Source: XN24 sp047921395 (lineage in GTDB: Bacteria; Pseudomonadota; Gammaproteobacteria; Steroidobacterales; XN24). Taken from it: a stretch of 64,000 nt of DNA. Below, piece by piece: positions 9,859 through 19,351 of this stretch; position 1 is the first letter of the stretch; every line of letters begins with the position of its first letter. Both the position numbers and the translations under genes were made by a program. The stretch spans positions 62,001-126,000 of the forward strand of contig JBLRWH010000001.1 of NCBI GenBank assembly GCA_047921395.1, given 5' to 3'. The notes under the pieces are model-generated. The model was not told the origin of the DNA, did no database searches, and was given only the letters and a program-made list of their open reading frames with translations.

Positions 9859-11468
9859 GGAAAGTCCCTCGCTGCGAAAACATAATCCCGACGCTCGTGC
9901 AGGAGCCGTCGGCAGAAGCGCTTCATTGGTTTCTCGGAAGCGGTTTTTGGAATTTCCTCCAGAACCTGCAGGTAGGCCGGCACGCTGCTCCGCTCCAGGT
10001 GGGCGCGACACCACGTGTACAACGCAACGGGGTCTGGTGGATGCTCGCTACGCAACACGACTGCCGCGACCACGTCGCTCTCCCCTGGCACCTTGGAGGC
10101 AGCTTCGACGCCATAGACGAACACGTCGTCCACGTCCGGATGCTCTGCGATCTCCTTCTCAATATAAGTGGGATTGATAAAATCCCCGTTGCAGCGAATC
10201 GCATCGCCATCACGGTAGTCGAAATACAACCAACCCTCGGAGTCCGTGTGGCAGATGTCGCCGGTGCGGAACCATCCACCCCTGATCTTCGCACGGGATG
10301 CTGCCTCGTTCTTGTAATACGCGACGGGCGGACAGCTGCCGTCAGCATTGCGGAACACCAACTCACCCTGCACACCCGGCGGACACTCTTGGTCCCGCTC
10401 GTCGAAAATTCTCGCGACCATCGAAGGCGGTGGCCGGCCGATGCTGCCGATGGGGCCGGTACTGGACGGGTTCATCGACAGGCCGCCCTCGGCAGTGGCG
10501 TAAAATTCAAATATCTGCAGGTCAAATCGCCGACTGAATTTTTCCCAGATTGCCGCAGGCATTCCCGCAGCAAGCACGTAACGCACCGGGTTCTCAGCGT
10601 CGTCGGCGCGCTCCGGTTCACTGTAGATCGCGGTAGTCATGCCGCCCAGCAAGTTGAACGTCGTGCAACCGTAGGCGCGCGTGATGTCCCACAGCCTCGA
10701 TTTGGTAAATCGCCGGCTGAACGTGCCATACAATCCCATTTTCAGCACGTTGCCGAGGGTGATCAGCTGGGCATTCGCGTGCGTAAGTGAGAGGCCGGAG
10801 TATGGCCGATCCTCGGGCGTCAGCCCGATCGCCGGGCCGAGGGCAGCGACCCCGCCGAAGCGTGCATGAGGTGACAGAATCGCTTTCGGATCTCCAGTAG
10901 TCCCGGATGTGTACAGCATTTGCATCGGCAAGACGGAGTCCTGTGACAGGATGGGCAGGTCTGGCACAGGCTCAGCCAGCACCGTGGCAAAATCGAGCAG
11001 CGGAAACGGCGCCGCCGGAAGCACCGCCGGCCTGCTGCAGAGCACCCAGGCCCAGCGCAACTTGGGCAGTTCCGCCGCGACGGCCAGCAGACGCGGCAGT
11101 GCATAGTCTGCAATGAATACACCGCTGCACTCCGCGAAATCCAGCATGTACTGCAGCTTGCGGCCCTGGGTCCGCGGGTCGATTGGTACGAAAATCGTCG
11201 CTGCAATGCTGCTGCCGACCATTGCGTCGACGAACTCCGGGTGATTCTGCATCATGATCGCAAAGCGGTCGCCCTGCGCCATCCCTGCGGCAGCGAGTGC
11301 AGCTGCCACTCGCTGGCCGTTGTCCCATAGCTCCCGATAATTGCGATACGATTCCAAGAATGAGCCGTCCTCGGCGATGTCGACAAAGGTCAACACGCGC
11401 CGGTCGGGATCACGCTCACGCCAGTCGGCAATCATATGGCTCAGAATCGAACTGTCTCGTGCGCTCAT
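9855..11468 (-). CDS. AMP-forming acyl-CoA synthetase (CaiC-like ligase)
   Basis: 537 residues of the ANL superfamily. The phosphate-binding loop YTSGTTGDPK is at residues 186-195. Further motifs are EFYATAEGG, GWFRTGDICHTDSEGWLYF and a C-terminal IPKTASEKPMKR with the expected catalytic lysine. It resembles crotonobetaine/carnitine and medium-chain acyl-CoA ligases more than acetyl-CoA synthetase. It would activate a carboxylic acid to its CoA thioester at the entry of the pathway. Four-base overlap with the next gene and 11 bases from the thiolase show tight operon packing. Substrate not deducible. Confidence 0.9.
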   Translation of the reverse strand: MSARDSSILSHMIADWRERDPDRRVLTFVDIAEDGSFLESYRNYRELWDNGQRVAAALAAAGMAQGDRFAIMMQNHPEFVDAMVGSSIAATIFVPIDPRTQGRKLQYMLDFAECSGVFIADYALPRLLAVAAELPKLRWAWVLCSRPAVLPAAPFPLLDFATVLAEPVPDLPILSQDSVLPMQMLYTSGTTGDPKAILSPHARFGGVAALGPAIGLTPEDRPYSGLSLTHANAQLITLGNVLKMGLYGTFSRRFTKSRLWDITRAYGCTTFNLLGGMTTAIYSEPERADDAENPVRYVLAAGMPAAIWEKFSRRFDLQIFEFYATAEGGLSMNPSSTGPIGSIGRPPPSMVARIFDERDQECPPGVQGELVFRNADGSCPPVAYYKNEAASRAKIRGGWFRTGDICHTDSEGWLYFDYRDGDAIRCNGDFINPTYIEKEIAEHPDVDDVFVYGVEAASKVPGESDVVAAVVLRSEHPPDPVALYTWCRAHLERSSVPAYLQVLEEIPKTASEKPMKRFCRRLLHERRDYVFAARDFP

Positions 11469-11479
11469 CAGGATATCCC

Positions 11480-12715
11480 TCAGCGGGTGAGTACGCTGAC
11501 CACGAGCGCAGCGGCGTCCTCGCCGATATAGCCTCCCCCGTTCTCCGCCAGCCCGACGCGCGCGCCTGGTACCTGTCGCGCGCCTGCAGAACCTCGCAAT
11601 TGCTCGGTGAGCTCAACGATCTGCGCGATCCCGGTAGCGCCGATGGGATGCCCTTTTCGGAGTAGTCCCCCGGACGTATTCACCGGAATACGCCCACCGA
11701 GGCGGGTGTGGCCGGCGGCCACAAATGGCCCGCCTTCACCTTTGGGACAGAGACCGAGGTGCTCATAGTAGAGAATCTCGGACGGCGCCGAAGCATCATG
11801 CAGCTCGACGCAGCTCAAGTCCTCGGGACCGATACCGGCTTCTTCATATGCCTGGCGGGCGACGACCTCCGGAAGTTTCAGCGTTTCCCCGGCTTCATAG
11901 TCCCAGCCGCTTGCCAGGACCGAGGACGCGACTCGAACTCCGTCGGCGATCCCGAGTTCGCGCGCCTTCCGCTCGCTGACGATTACCACTGCCGCAGCAC
12001 CGTCGCCAATGGGCGAACACATGGGCAGCGTAAGCGGCCAGGCGATCTGGCGAGCGGCAAGCACATCCTCAACGGTCAGCACATCCTGATACTGGGCACG
12101 CGGGTTCAGGCTCCCGTGAAACGAGTTCTTCGCGGATACCGCTGCGAAGTGCTCGCGGGTAGTCCCATAGTCACGCATGTGCCTTACCGCCCATGCGACG
12201 TACACGTCCATGAACATCGAGCGCGTGCTGCCCGCCCCCTCCAGGTCTGCTTTCATTCCCGTGGACTCGATTGCCGCCTGGATGCCGTGCATCACGTTGT
12301 CCATATCCTCAACGTCCGCCGCCCCGCTGAACACAGCGAAGGTGCGCGCCTTGTCAGCGTGGTACAACTTCTCGAATCCGCAAGCCAGGACCACATCGTA
12401 TACTCCGGCAGTGACCATCGCGCAGGCCTGGTGAAACGCCGTCGAGGCGGTTGCACAGGCGTTCTCGACATTGACTACCGGAATGCGTCCGATGCCAAGC
12501 GGCCGCAACACCATCTGCCCCGGGACACAGACCTGGCCTGTGATCAGGCCAGCCGCTGCGTTCCCCATCCAGGCGGCCTCCAGGTCCTTTCCATCGATGC
12601 CGGCGTCCCTCAGCGCCGCACTCACCGCTTCGCCGGCGAGTGACTTCAGGCCACGGTCCAGGTGCTTGCCGAAATTCGTCATACCGACGCCAGCCACGTA
12701 TGCACGCTGTCTCAC
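11480..12715 (-). CDS. SCP2-type thiolase / lipid-transfer protein family
   Basis: 411 residues. The nucleophilic cysteine is in VENACATAST near residue 87, and the C-terminal catalytic histidine in LLRKGHPIGATG. The motif CVELHDASAPSE replaces the NEAF motif of classical thiolases, placing it in the SCP-x/SCP2 thiolase-like group. Members cleave branched beta-ketoacyl-CoA such as sterol side-chain intermediates, or act as partner subunits in retro-aldol cleavage. The stop is 11 bases before the ligase start, and the start overlaps the acyl-CoA dehydrogenase stop. Its presence argues for a branched or ring-bearing substrate rather than a straight fatty acid. Confidence 0.9.
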   Translation of the reverse strand: MRQRAYVAGVGMTNFGKHLDRGLKSLAGEAVSAALRDAGIDGKDLEAAWMGNAAAGLITGQVCVPGQMVLRPLGIGRIPVVNVENACATASTAFHQACAMVTAGVYDVVLACGFEKLYHADKARTFAVFSGAADVEDMDNVMHGIQAAIESTGMKADLEGAGSTRSMFMDVYVAWAVRHMRDYGTTREHFAAVSAKNSFHGSLNPRAQYQDVLTVEDVLAARQIAWPLTLPMCSPIGDGAAAVVIVSERKARELGIADGVRVASSVLASGWDYEAGETLKLPEVVARQAYEEAGIGPEDLSCVELHDASAPSEILYYEHLGLCPKGEGGPFVAAGHTRLGGRIPVNTSGGLLRKGHPIGATGIAQIVELTEQLRGSAGARQVPGARVGLAENGGGYIGEDAAALVVSVLTR

Positions 12716-14019
12716 AGCCGGTCCTCATCCAGCAGGTAATAACCACCTTTCAATGCCAGCACGTAGTTGCAGCCATCCTCAATCAGTGATGCGCGGGCAT
12801 CGCGCAGGATCTTCTCGATCGGATACTCGTGTGTCAGCCCATTGCCGCCAAAGATCTGCAGGGCCTCCGAAGCGACGTCGAATGAAGTCTGGGTCGCCTG
12901 GACCTTGGCCGCCATCGCAATCTGGATCGCCGGCACGGAGGCCGCCTGGTTGTAGTGAGCGGCCCTGCGTGTAAGTGCACACGAAGCTTCCACCTGGCGG
13001 AACATGTGGAACAGTCGCCAAGCCACGAGCTGATGCTTGCAGATCGGCACGCCACCCTGCTTTCGCTCATGCGCATAATCATGCGCAAGGTCATAGGCTG
13101 ACCGCGCCACGCCAGTCCAGGTCGCACCCATGAGCACATTGGCCTCGGCATGGATGCAATACACAGCGCGCTGGAAATCCTCTGGGCCGGCGAGAACATA
13201 CTCCAGCGGAACCTCGACGTCCGCGAAGAACACCTCACCCTGGGGATCACCCCGCTGCCCGAGTTTCTCTAGCGGCTTACCTTGCGTGATTCCCGGCAAA
13301 TCCATCGGTATCACGAGCACGCAACCGCGCTCCGGATCCGGCCCATCCCCCGTATCCGCGGCGCAGTAGAGGATACAGACATCTGCGATCGTCGCGTTGG
13401 AGACCCAGGCCGCCTTCTGGCCGTTGATGACCACGCGGTCCTTGTAGAACCTGGCGGTCGTGTTCGGCCTGCCGAATTTGCTTTGCGGATGACGGATCTT
13501 GCCATTCGGGTCAAGCATGTCGCTGCCATGGTCCGGTTCGGTGATAGCCCAACAGCCCATCAGTTCCTGCGGAAAACGCTCCATCAGGAACTTGTTGCCG
13601 AATAACGCCGAAAGGTACTGGGGAAGAATCGAGGCTCCCGCTGAAATCGCGAGCCCGCCGTCACCGTAACCGAGTTCCTCAAAAATGATGCAAAACATCC
13701 TCGAGCGAACCTCAGGCGGCATTTCGGAAAGCGCTCCGAGGTCGATGCCGAGATCGAGGTACTTGCGACGAAACTCCCAGAATGGGGACTCCGGGGCAAT
13801 GATATCCGCTGCGCTCATGCGGTCGAGTTGCTGGCCGATCGGTCGCATGACCTTCAGCGCAAACTTGCGCAGGATGTCCTGGAACTCGGCCTCCACGTCG
13901 GTCAGCGGCGGGTCGGCGCCAAACTCGCCGAGCTTCGCCTTCGGGCTGACAGGCCATGAATAGATCGGGCTGCTGCGGTCGACCTGAGTGTCGATCACCT
14001 TATTCTCCTGGGTGGACAT
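12712..14019 (-). CDS. acyl-CoA dehydrogenase family flavoprotein
   Basis: 435 residues. The C-terminal signature GGNGLTHEYPIEKILRDAR is clear, and SLIEDG follows with a glutamate where medium-chain enzymes keep the catalytic base. The middle region has WAITEPDHGSDM and KAAWVSNATIADVC, the usual FAD/substrate-contact segments. It introduces a double bond into an acyl-CoA and passes electrons to ETF; etfBA and ETF-QO lie 7-10 kb away in this window. Four-base overlap with the thiolase gene. The N-terminus begins with a short, poorly conserved tail of about 40 residues. Confidence 0.92.
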   Translation of the reverse strand: MSTQENKVIDTQVDRSSPIYSWPVSPKAKLGEFGADPPLTDVEAEFQDILRKFALKVMRPIGQQLDRMSAADIIAPESPFWEFRRKYLDLGIDLGALSEMPPEVRSRMFCIIFEELGYGDGGLAISAGASILPQYLSALFGNKFLMERFPQELMGCWAITEPDHGSDMLDPNGKIRHPQSKFGRPNTTARFYKDRVVINGQKAAWVSNATIADVCILYCAADTGDGPDPERGCVLVIPMDLPGITQGKPLEKLGQRGDPQGEVFFADVEVPLEYVLAGPEDFQRAVYCIHAEANVLMGATWTGVARSAYDLAHDYAHERKQGGVPICKHQLVAWRLFHMFRQVEASCALTRRAAHYNQAASVPAIQIAMAAKVQATQTSFDVASEALQIFGGNGLTHEYPIEKILRDARASLIEDGCNYVLALKGGYYLLDEDRL

Positions 14020-14043
14020 GATGCGTTACTCCTTTGAATCGAG

Positions 14044-15096
14044 TCAGGCTGCGTTTACACGGACGATCAACTTGCCGAAGTTGCGGCCCTCGAGAAGGCC
14101 GATGAATGCCTGGGGCGCCGCTTCGAGCCCAGTGACCATATCCTGGCGGTAATGCACCTTCCCGGCACGCAGCCATTCGCTCATGGCCTGGCTGAACTCC
14201 TCGAAGCTCTCACCGTAGTGATCGAAGATGAGGAACCCTTGCATGCGGATGCGCTTGACCACCAGGTTCGCCAAGAGCAACGGCGTTCGGTCCGGCCCCG
14301 GCGCCAGGAAACCGCTGTTGTAATGAGCAATCAAGCCGCAAACCGGCACGCGTGCGCCACGATTCAGCAATGGAAGTGCAGCCTCGAATACGCGGCCGCC
14401 GACATTTTCGAAGTAGATGTCCACCCCTTGAGGACATGCGGCGCGGAGCCGCGCCGGAAGATCGTCCCCGCGGTGGTCGATGCATGCGTCATAGGCCAAC
14501 TGCTCGACTGCATAGCCACACTTCTCCGGCCCGCCAGCGATGCCAATGACACGACAACCGAGCATTTTGCCAATCTGCCCCACGACGGATCCGACGGCAC
14601 CGGTGGCCGCAGATACCAGCAGGGTCTCACCCGCACGTGGCTTGCCGATGTCGAGCAGCCCGATATAAGCCGTGAAACCCGGCATGCCAAGCACTCCCAG
14701 TGCATATGCGGCCTCTTCGAGGTCCGGGGGGACGCGCAATAGTCCGGTACCATCGGAGATCGCCCAGGACTGCCAGCCGGCATTCGCGACAACCCTGTCT
14801 CCGACAGCGTAATTCGAGTTGCGGGACCTTGCGACCCAGGAGACGGTTTGACCTGTCATCACACCGCCAAGAGGCACCGGCTCCGAGTACGATGGTCCGT
14901 CATTCATGCGCCCTCGCATGTAGGGATCAAGCGACAGGTACTCCGTATGCAAGAGCACTTCGCCGTCCCCAGGCTCGGGGACATCCGTTTCCTCCAGGCG
15001 GAAGCAATCCCGAGACGGGGCCCCCTCCGGCCGGCGAGCAAGCACGACACGCAGGTTCCTGCGCCCGGTGACAGCGGTTGCGACTACTTCAGGCAC
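14044..15096 (-). CDS. NADP-dependent MDR oxidoreductase (leukotriene B4 dehydrogenase / CurA-like)
   Basis: 350 residues of the medium-chain dehydrogenase/reductase superfamily, zinc-free prostaglandin reductase branch. Seen are DPYMRGRM near the N-terminus and the nucleotide-binding SAATGAVGSVVGQIGK, with a C-terminal GKLIVRV. The family reduces alpha,beta-unsaturated ketones or aldehydes with NADPH. The start is GTG, preceded by a strong GAGGAGG; the gene overlaps the stop of the upstream DUF1329 gene by eight bases. In this operon it could reduce an enone or enal intermediate. Confidence 0.9.
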   Translation of the reverse strand: MPEVVATAVTGRRNLRVVLARRPEGAPSRDCFRLEETDVPEPGDGEVLLHTEYLSLDPYMRGRMNDGPSYSEPVPLGGVMTGQTVSWVARSRNSNYAVGDRVVANAGWQSWAISDGTGLLRVPPDLEEAAYALGVLGMPGFTAYIGLLDIGKPRAGETLLVSAATGAVGSVVGQIGKMLGCRVIGIAGGPEKCGYAVEQLAYDACIDHRGDDLPARLRAACPQGVDIYFENVGGRVFEAALPLLNRGARVPVCGLIAHYNSGFLAPGPDRTPLLLANLVVKRIRMQGFLIFDHYGESFEEFSQAMSEWLRAGKVHYRQDMVTGLEAAPQAFIGLLEGRNFGKLIVRVNAA

Positions 15097-16465
15097 CGTA
15101 CCTCCTCAATGCGGCCGTCGTCAGGTAGCGATCATAGATCTCTGGATCATTGACTCTCAGCCGGTGTCCCCCGCGTACCTCCCGGACTTGTTCCAGTCGG
15201 GTCATGTGAGAAGTCTGTATATCGAAGGCATGCACGTGCGACCACGACCAATAGGGATCTGAACCATCCATGACGGTCATGTCGTCATGTTCATAAAGCG
15301 CGTAGGCACCGTCGAACGAACGGTAGACTTCGCCGCGACGGTCGTAGGAAACCATGCCGATCGGCAATAGGGTGCGCGCATCGAACCAGACACGCTTCCG
15401 GCTGACCGGAGCCCGCGGGAATCTCAGCGGCTCGGCCTCGACACAGATTGCTTCCGGAACCAGCTCCACGGTCGTATCCCAGAAAGTCTCACCCTGTGGA
15501 CCGCCATGGGTCGGGTGCTGCCAGTTGGGATGCTCGTGGTGCCAACCACCCGACACCGCTGCCAGCATCGGTCCTCGATCGACAATTCGGTAGTTGCCCC
15601 AGGTGTGGAGGGGATCGCCCGCTGCCCACGCATCTGAAAGGTACAATGACGAGCCCGGCACGAGCGGTTCGAAGCGCTGCGACGTTGGAAACTGGCGAAT
15701 CCGCCGGAAGGCCGGCAGGTATCCGTGCAACTCCGGAAACAAGTTCTGGTCGTAGGGCCAGATATTCAGGTACGAAGTGCCTCGGACATCAGCCGGTGCT
15801 TCGAAGATTACGCTCTGAAACCGGAGCGTGTTCTTATGTTCGGGCCACCACGGCTTCGGCTCCATGGATACACGTCCGACCGGGTGCATCTCGGCCCAGA
15901 CGGACTCATATTCGTAGTTGACGGCACCGACCGACGAGATGTTGTACTGCTTCACGGGATACAACACGGCATCGTGCCGGCCCCAACTCATGGTGAGGCC
16001 GGCGAACAGCTCCAGCCCCGACTGCGGGTCTGGAAACGGATGACCGCCGATCCATGGTTCACCTCCGCCGGTGACCACGTTGCCGAGCGAATCAAAGCGC
16101 GCGCGACCACGGTTGCGAAAGGTTGCTTCAAGGTATGGCCGAGGGCTGAGCCGGAAAAGATCTGTGGTGGTCGGCCGCAGCTTGAGCCGTCGGCCCATGG
16201 TGGCAATCTGCTCGTAGCGAATCGGGTCAAGCAGCTCGCGAACCAGTTCAACGTTGTCGGCGCTGATCTCATCACCAGGTGCAAGCCGACCACCGCTCCA
16301 TTCCTCGATCGATAACAGTTCATCCGGATAGGCCGCTGCGGCATCGCCATGCTGCGCCATCACCCGCCACAGTGGAGCAAGCACGCCGGTAGCCAGCACC
16401 CCACGGGCCATCTGGCCCAGGAAGTGCCGCCGGCTGAATCCCCTGTTGTAGCGAGCCAGGTGCAT
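15089..16465 (-). CDS. DUF1329 family exported protein (copy B)
   Basis: 458 residues when started at the ATG five bases after the DUF1302 stop; the frame is open 16 codons further but that would overlap the upstream gene. The N-terminus has a twin-arginine-type signal (SRRHFLGQMARG, then a hydrophobic stretch). DUF1329 proteins are related to the LolA/LolB-like lipoprotein-carrier fold and are predicted to bind lipids in the periplasm or outer membrane. The body has PYLEATFRNRGRARFDSLGN, GLTMSWGRHDAVLY and a YSDAWAAGDP-like segment (LYLSDAWAAGDPLHTWGNY). A paralogue with the same layout lies at 19348-20736. The function of neither copy is known. Confidence 0.85.
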   Translation of the reverse strand: MHLARYNRGFSRRHFLGQMARGVLATGVLAPLWRVMAQHGDAAAAYPDELLSIEEWSGGRLAPGDEISADNVELVRELLDPIRYEQIATMGRRLKLRPTTTDLFRLSPRPYLEATFRNRGRARFDSLGNVVTGGGEPWIGGHPFPDPQSGLELFAGLTMSWGRHDAVLYPVKQYNISSVGAVNYEYESVWAEMHPVGRVSMEPKPWWPEHKNTLRFQSVIFEAPADVRGTSYLNIWPYDQNLFPELHGYLPAFRRIRQFPTSQRFEPLVPGSSLYLSDAWAAGDPLHTWGNYRIVDRGPMLAAVSGGWHHEHPNWQHPTHGGPQGETFWDTTVELVPEAICVEAEPLRFPRAPVSRKRVWFDARTLLPIGMVSYDRRGEVYRSFDGAYALYEHDDMTVMDGSDPYWSWSHVHAFDIQTSHMTRLEQVREVRGGHRLRVNDPEIYDRYLTTAALRRYGA

Positions 16466-16470
16466 GACGA

Positions 16471-18333
16471 CTAGAACTGGTAGCCGACCCGCAGAGTGAC
16501 TTCGTCGGCCCACTCGACAGTAGACAAGGCGTTGAAGTTGCCATTTCGTCCGCGCGTGTTGCCGTCAAGCCGAGTATAAAAAGCCTCCACTGTCCAGGGG
16601 CCGCGAGGCCGCCAACGCACTCCTGTCTGCGACAGCAATCCGCCCTCCATGTCGTATAGCAACGACAGATCGAACCGCCAGACCAGGTTCGGAAAGGGTT
16701 GCTGGACGGCAAACGCGAGATAGTTGGCGCTGCTGGGGACGCGAGCGTCGAGTGCGGAGACGTCGTTGCTGCCACCCATACCACTGAGATGCCTGCCAAA
16801 CATGTCGCTCTCAGTCTTGCGCATGCCTTGGGCGACAAAGTAGGTCGCGGGGAAGCCTTGACTGAAACGGTGGTACTTTTCGAGGACCAACGCGATGGTC
16901 CACTCGTCTTCCTCAAGGTATTCCTGACTCAAGCTCGGGTTGGTAAAAGCACGGCCGTCGGCGTATTGGACCTCGATGTTCGCAATCAACTGGTCGAGCA
17001 GCGAATCCGGCTTGCCCTCGAACACGTAGCTAAGGCCGCCGCCCAGCACAGTTTCGCGGTGATATTCGCGTGCAATGTGCCCCCGCAATCCGCCGGACAA
17101 CTGGAAAAAAGTGTCCAGCGTGATACGCGCACCAAGGTCACTGTCCACCGGCGCGGCGCCAAGCAAGGCTGACGCCGGGAATTCGATGATTGATGAATTC
17201 AGCCCATCGCGGGCGTCCAGCCGCACAAGTGCCGCATAGGTATACCACTCCTCCGCCGAAACGATGCCGGACGGGTCTACCTCGAACGCCGTCTGCTCGA
17301 ACACGAACCCCGTACCTGGCAAGCCGGGAATGTCCCGGTTGACGCCACTTTCAGTCCAGCGAAAGGTGCCCTCCGGACCATAGCGTCGCGCCGCGATCAG
17401 CTGCGCGGTGAACGGTCCGGCAGGCCCTCGAATCCTCGCGCCGAAGTTGAGCTCCCGATCCACATCGCCATACTTGTCATGCACAGTGAAGGCTGTGCCG
17501 ATGACGTTGTAGGGGGTGTTCGGGTTGCCATAGATAGATGGCCGGAAATGCTGGACGAAGCTGTCCAATTCCCAGGCGCCGAGTGTGTAGGAAACACGTA
17601 ACGCCGGTGCTGGCACACGCTTGTCGGCGAACTCCTCCGGCACATAGTCCAACAGGCCGTGACGACGCAAGTCGAGCCCATTGGGCACATCAAGCACTCG
17701 GAAGAACAGCGACTGCCCCCATGCGATCTGCTGGTTTCCGAAGCGGATGTTCAGGGGACCGCTCTGGTAATCCAGGTAAAGCGATGGGAAATCTATCAGG
17801 TATTTTTCCCCCGCAAACTCGAGTGAACTCGGCGACTTCCTGGCTTGCAGCATCCCTCCCGAGCTCACGCGATACTCGAACAGGTTAGGCTCACCCTGCA
17901 GGCGTCCTGCCGGATCGCTGCCTGCCGTGCGCGCAGGGTCGAAGCTCGAATACGAGTTTGGATCAAACACCCCGCGTGCCTGCACGCGCAGTTGAAGCTT
18001 GTCACTGAAACGCGCATTCACCCCGAGTTCTCCGCGCAACAATTTCATGTTGAACTCGTTGTTGGCGCTCGGGACATCACGTGTCACCGTATCCGGCACG
18101 AGCTCGCCAGTGGCGAGATTGATCCCGAGCCGGTCAACACTGCGGCCATTGAACAGATTGCCGCGCTGGTTGAAGACATTCTCGTCCGAGGTCGTCTTCG
18201 CCGCGATCTCGGTGCGGATGAAGCCATCAAAGTCGACGCTGAATCCGTCTGCCTGCGGCACACCGACCGGCGCCATCAAGATGGCGAAGGCCACTCCGAC
18301 AGGCATCAACTTCCAGTTCCTGAGCGCTTTCAT
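16471..18333 (-). CDS. DUF1302 family outer-membrane protein
   Basis: 620 residues with a signal peptide (about residues 1-30, ending near VPQADGF) followed by FDGFIRTEIAAKT. The chain has the alternating beta-strand pattern of a barrel and ends in LRVGYQF with a C-terminal phenylalanine, the usual outer-membrane assembly signal. DUF1302 genes commonly sit beside DUF1329 genes in clusters for growth on hydrophobic compounds and are presumed porin-like. The start is preceded by GAGGAGAAT-like sequence on the minus strand. Likely passes the substrate through the outer membrane; direct evidence for this family is limited. Confidence 0.87.
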   Translation of the reverse strand: MKALRNWKLMPVGVAFAILMAPVGVPQADGFSVDFDGFIRTEIAAKTTSDENVFNQRGNLFNGRSVDRLGINLATGELVPDTVTRDVPSANNEFNMKLLRGELGVNARFSDKLQLRVQARGVFDPNSYSSFDPARTAGSDPAGRLQGEPNLFEYRVSSGGMLQARKSPSSLEFAGEKYLIDFPSLYLDYQSGPLNIRFGNQQIAWGQSLFFRVLDVPNGLDLRRHGLLDYVPEEFADKRVPAPALRVSYTLGAWELDSFVQHFRPSIYGNPNTPYNVIGTAFTVHDKYGDVDRELNFGARIRGPAGPFTAQLIAARRYGPEGTFRWTESGVNRDIPGLPGTGFVFEQTAFEVDPSGIVSAEEWYTYAALVRLDARDGLNSSIIEFPASALLGAAPVDSDLGARITLDTFFQLSGGLRGHIAREYHRETVLGGGLSYVFEGKPDSLLDQLIANIEVQYADGRAFTNPSLSQEYLEEDEWTIALVLEKYHRFSQGFPATYFVAQGMRKTESDMFGRHLSGMGGSNDVSALDARVPSSANYLAFAVQQPFPNLVWRFDLSLLYDMEGGLLSQTGVRWRPRGPWTVEAFYTRLDGNTRGRNGNFNALSTVEWADEVTLRVGYQF

Positions 18334-18379
18334 CTCTATTCTCCTCGCTTCTGCTTTCGAGCAGGGGATCTATGGACCC

Positions 18380-19351
18380 CTAGTTGATGCCCTTGATAAT
18401 CCTGATTCGCCCGCCATGACCGAACAACAGGAATCCGCCCAGCCGTTCCGACCAGATCGCATCCCCATACCACCCGCGGCTGAAGTCCCCATCAATCAGC
18501 TCGCGCCAGGAGTCGCCACTGTCACCGCTGTACAGGACACTCCGCATTCCCGGCACCAGCAACTGGCGTCGCATCGGACCTCTTGTCGCCCCCAGCAGGT
18601 TGGCACTCACCCCCGTATCCAGTTCTTGCCAGCTCGCACCTTCGTCCTGGGAGCGCAGCACCGTACCGTCCTGCCCGACGGCGAAAGCATTACTGCCGTC
18701 CACCTTCAGAGCGAACAGGGATGCATCCCCCCTGCGTAGCAGTCGCCAGCTTTGACCAGCGTCGTCCGACCGCAACACCATGCCGAACTCACCGGCCAGG
18801 GTGATCCGGTTGTGCTCATCGATGTGGACGTCGTAAACATGCGGCTCATCGCCCGACGGGAAGAATGTTTCCCAGTCGATGTCGACCCTCTGCCAGCCCA
18901 ATCCGCCGTCCTCCGAGCGAAGCACGGTTCCAAAGGCGCCGACCGCAATCCCCTGCCCACGTGTGTTCAGTGCCACCCCGAGAAGTCGCTCTTCTGTCGG
19001 CGCCCGCACTGTCACCCAGTTGCCGCCATCCTGTACCGCTATCAGCCCGAGCTGCCCTATGGCGACTGCGCGCTCGCCGGAAATCGCGACGGCCAGCATT
19101 GCCAGCGGCTCATGTAGCGACTTGTCGGACCAACTCTGGCCTCCGTCACGAGTTTCCAGCACCGTACCGAGCGCGCCGACCGCAACGCCGTAATCGCCTT
19201 GCATGTCGGCAGCGTAGATGTGGCGGTGCGGGCTGACCGCTGCCAGCAATTCCACCTGGGACACTGCAGGAGCTGTGGCAGTGGATCCCGTGGCAATCAG
19301 CGCTACGGGAACCGCAAGCATGACCGCGATGATGCGAAGTGACTTGTTCAT
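18380..19351 (-). CDS. YCF48-like / BNR-repeat exported protein
   Basis: 323 residues with a signal peptide (MNKSLRIIAVMLAVPVALIA). The rest is a beta-propeller made of repeats of the form GTVLxSxDGGxSW: GTVLETRDGGQSW, GTVLRSEDGGLGW, GMVLRSDDAGQSW, GTVLRSQDEGASW and a degenerate last one near VLYSGDSGDSW. YCF48/HCF136-like propellers act as assembly factors in photosystem II; bacterial copies next to RND/DUF1302 genes have unknown roles. The start overlaps the DUF1329 stop by four bases. It may help assemble the envelope complex encoded around it. Confidence 0.85.
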   Translation of the reverse strand: MNKSLRIIAVMLAVPVALIATGSTATAPAVSQVELLAAVSPHRHIYAADMQGDYGVAVGALGTVLETRDGGQSWSDKSLHEPLAMLAVAISGERAVAIGQLGLIAVQDGGNWVTVRAPTEERLLGVALNTRGQGIAVGAFGTVLRSEDGGLGWQRVDIDWETFFPSGDEPHVYDVHIDEHNRITLAGEFGMVLRSDDAGQSWRLLRRGDASLFALKVDGSNAFAVGQDGTVLRSQDEGASWQELDTGVSANLLGATRGPMRRQLLVPGMRSVLYSGDSGDSWRELIDGDFSRGWYGDAIWSERLGGFLLFGHGGRIRIIKGIN

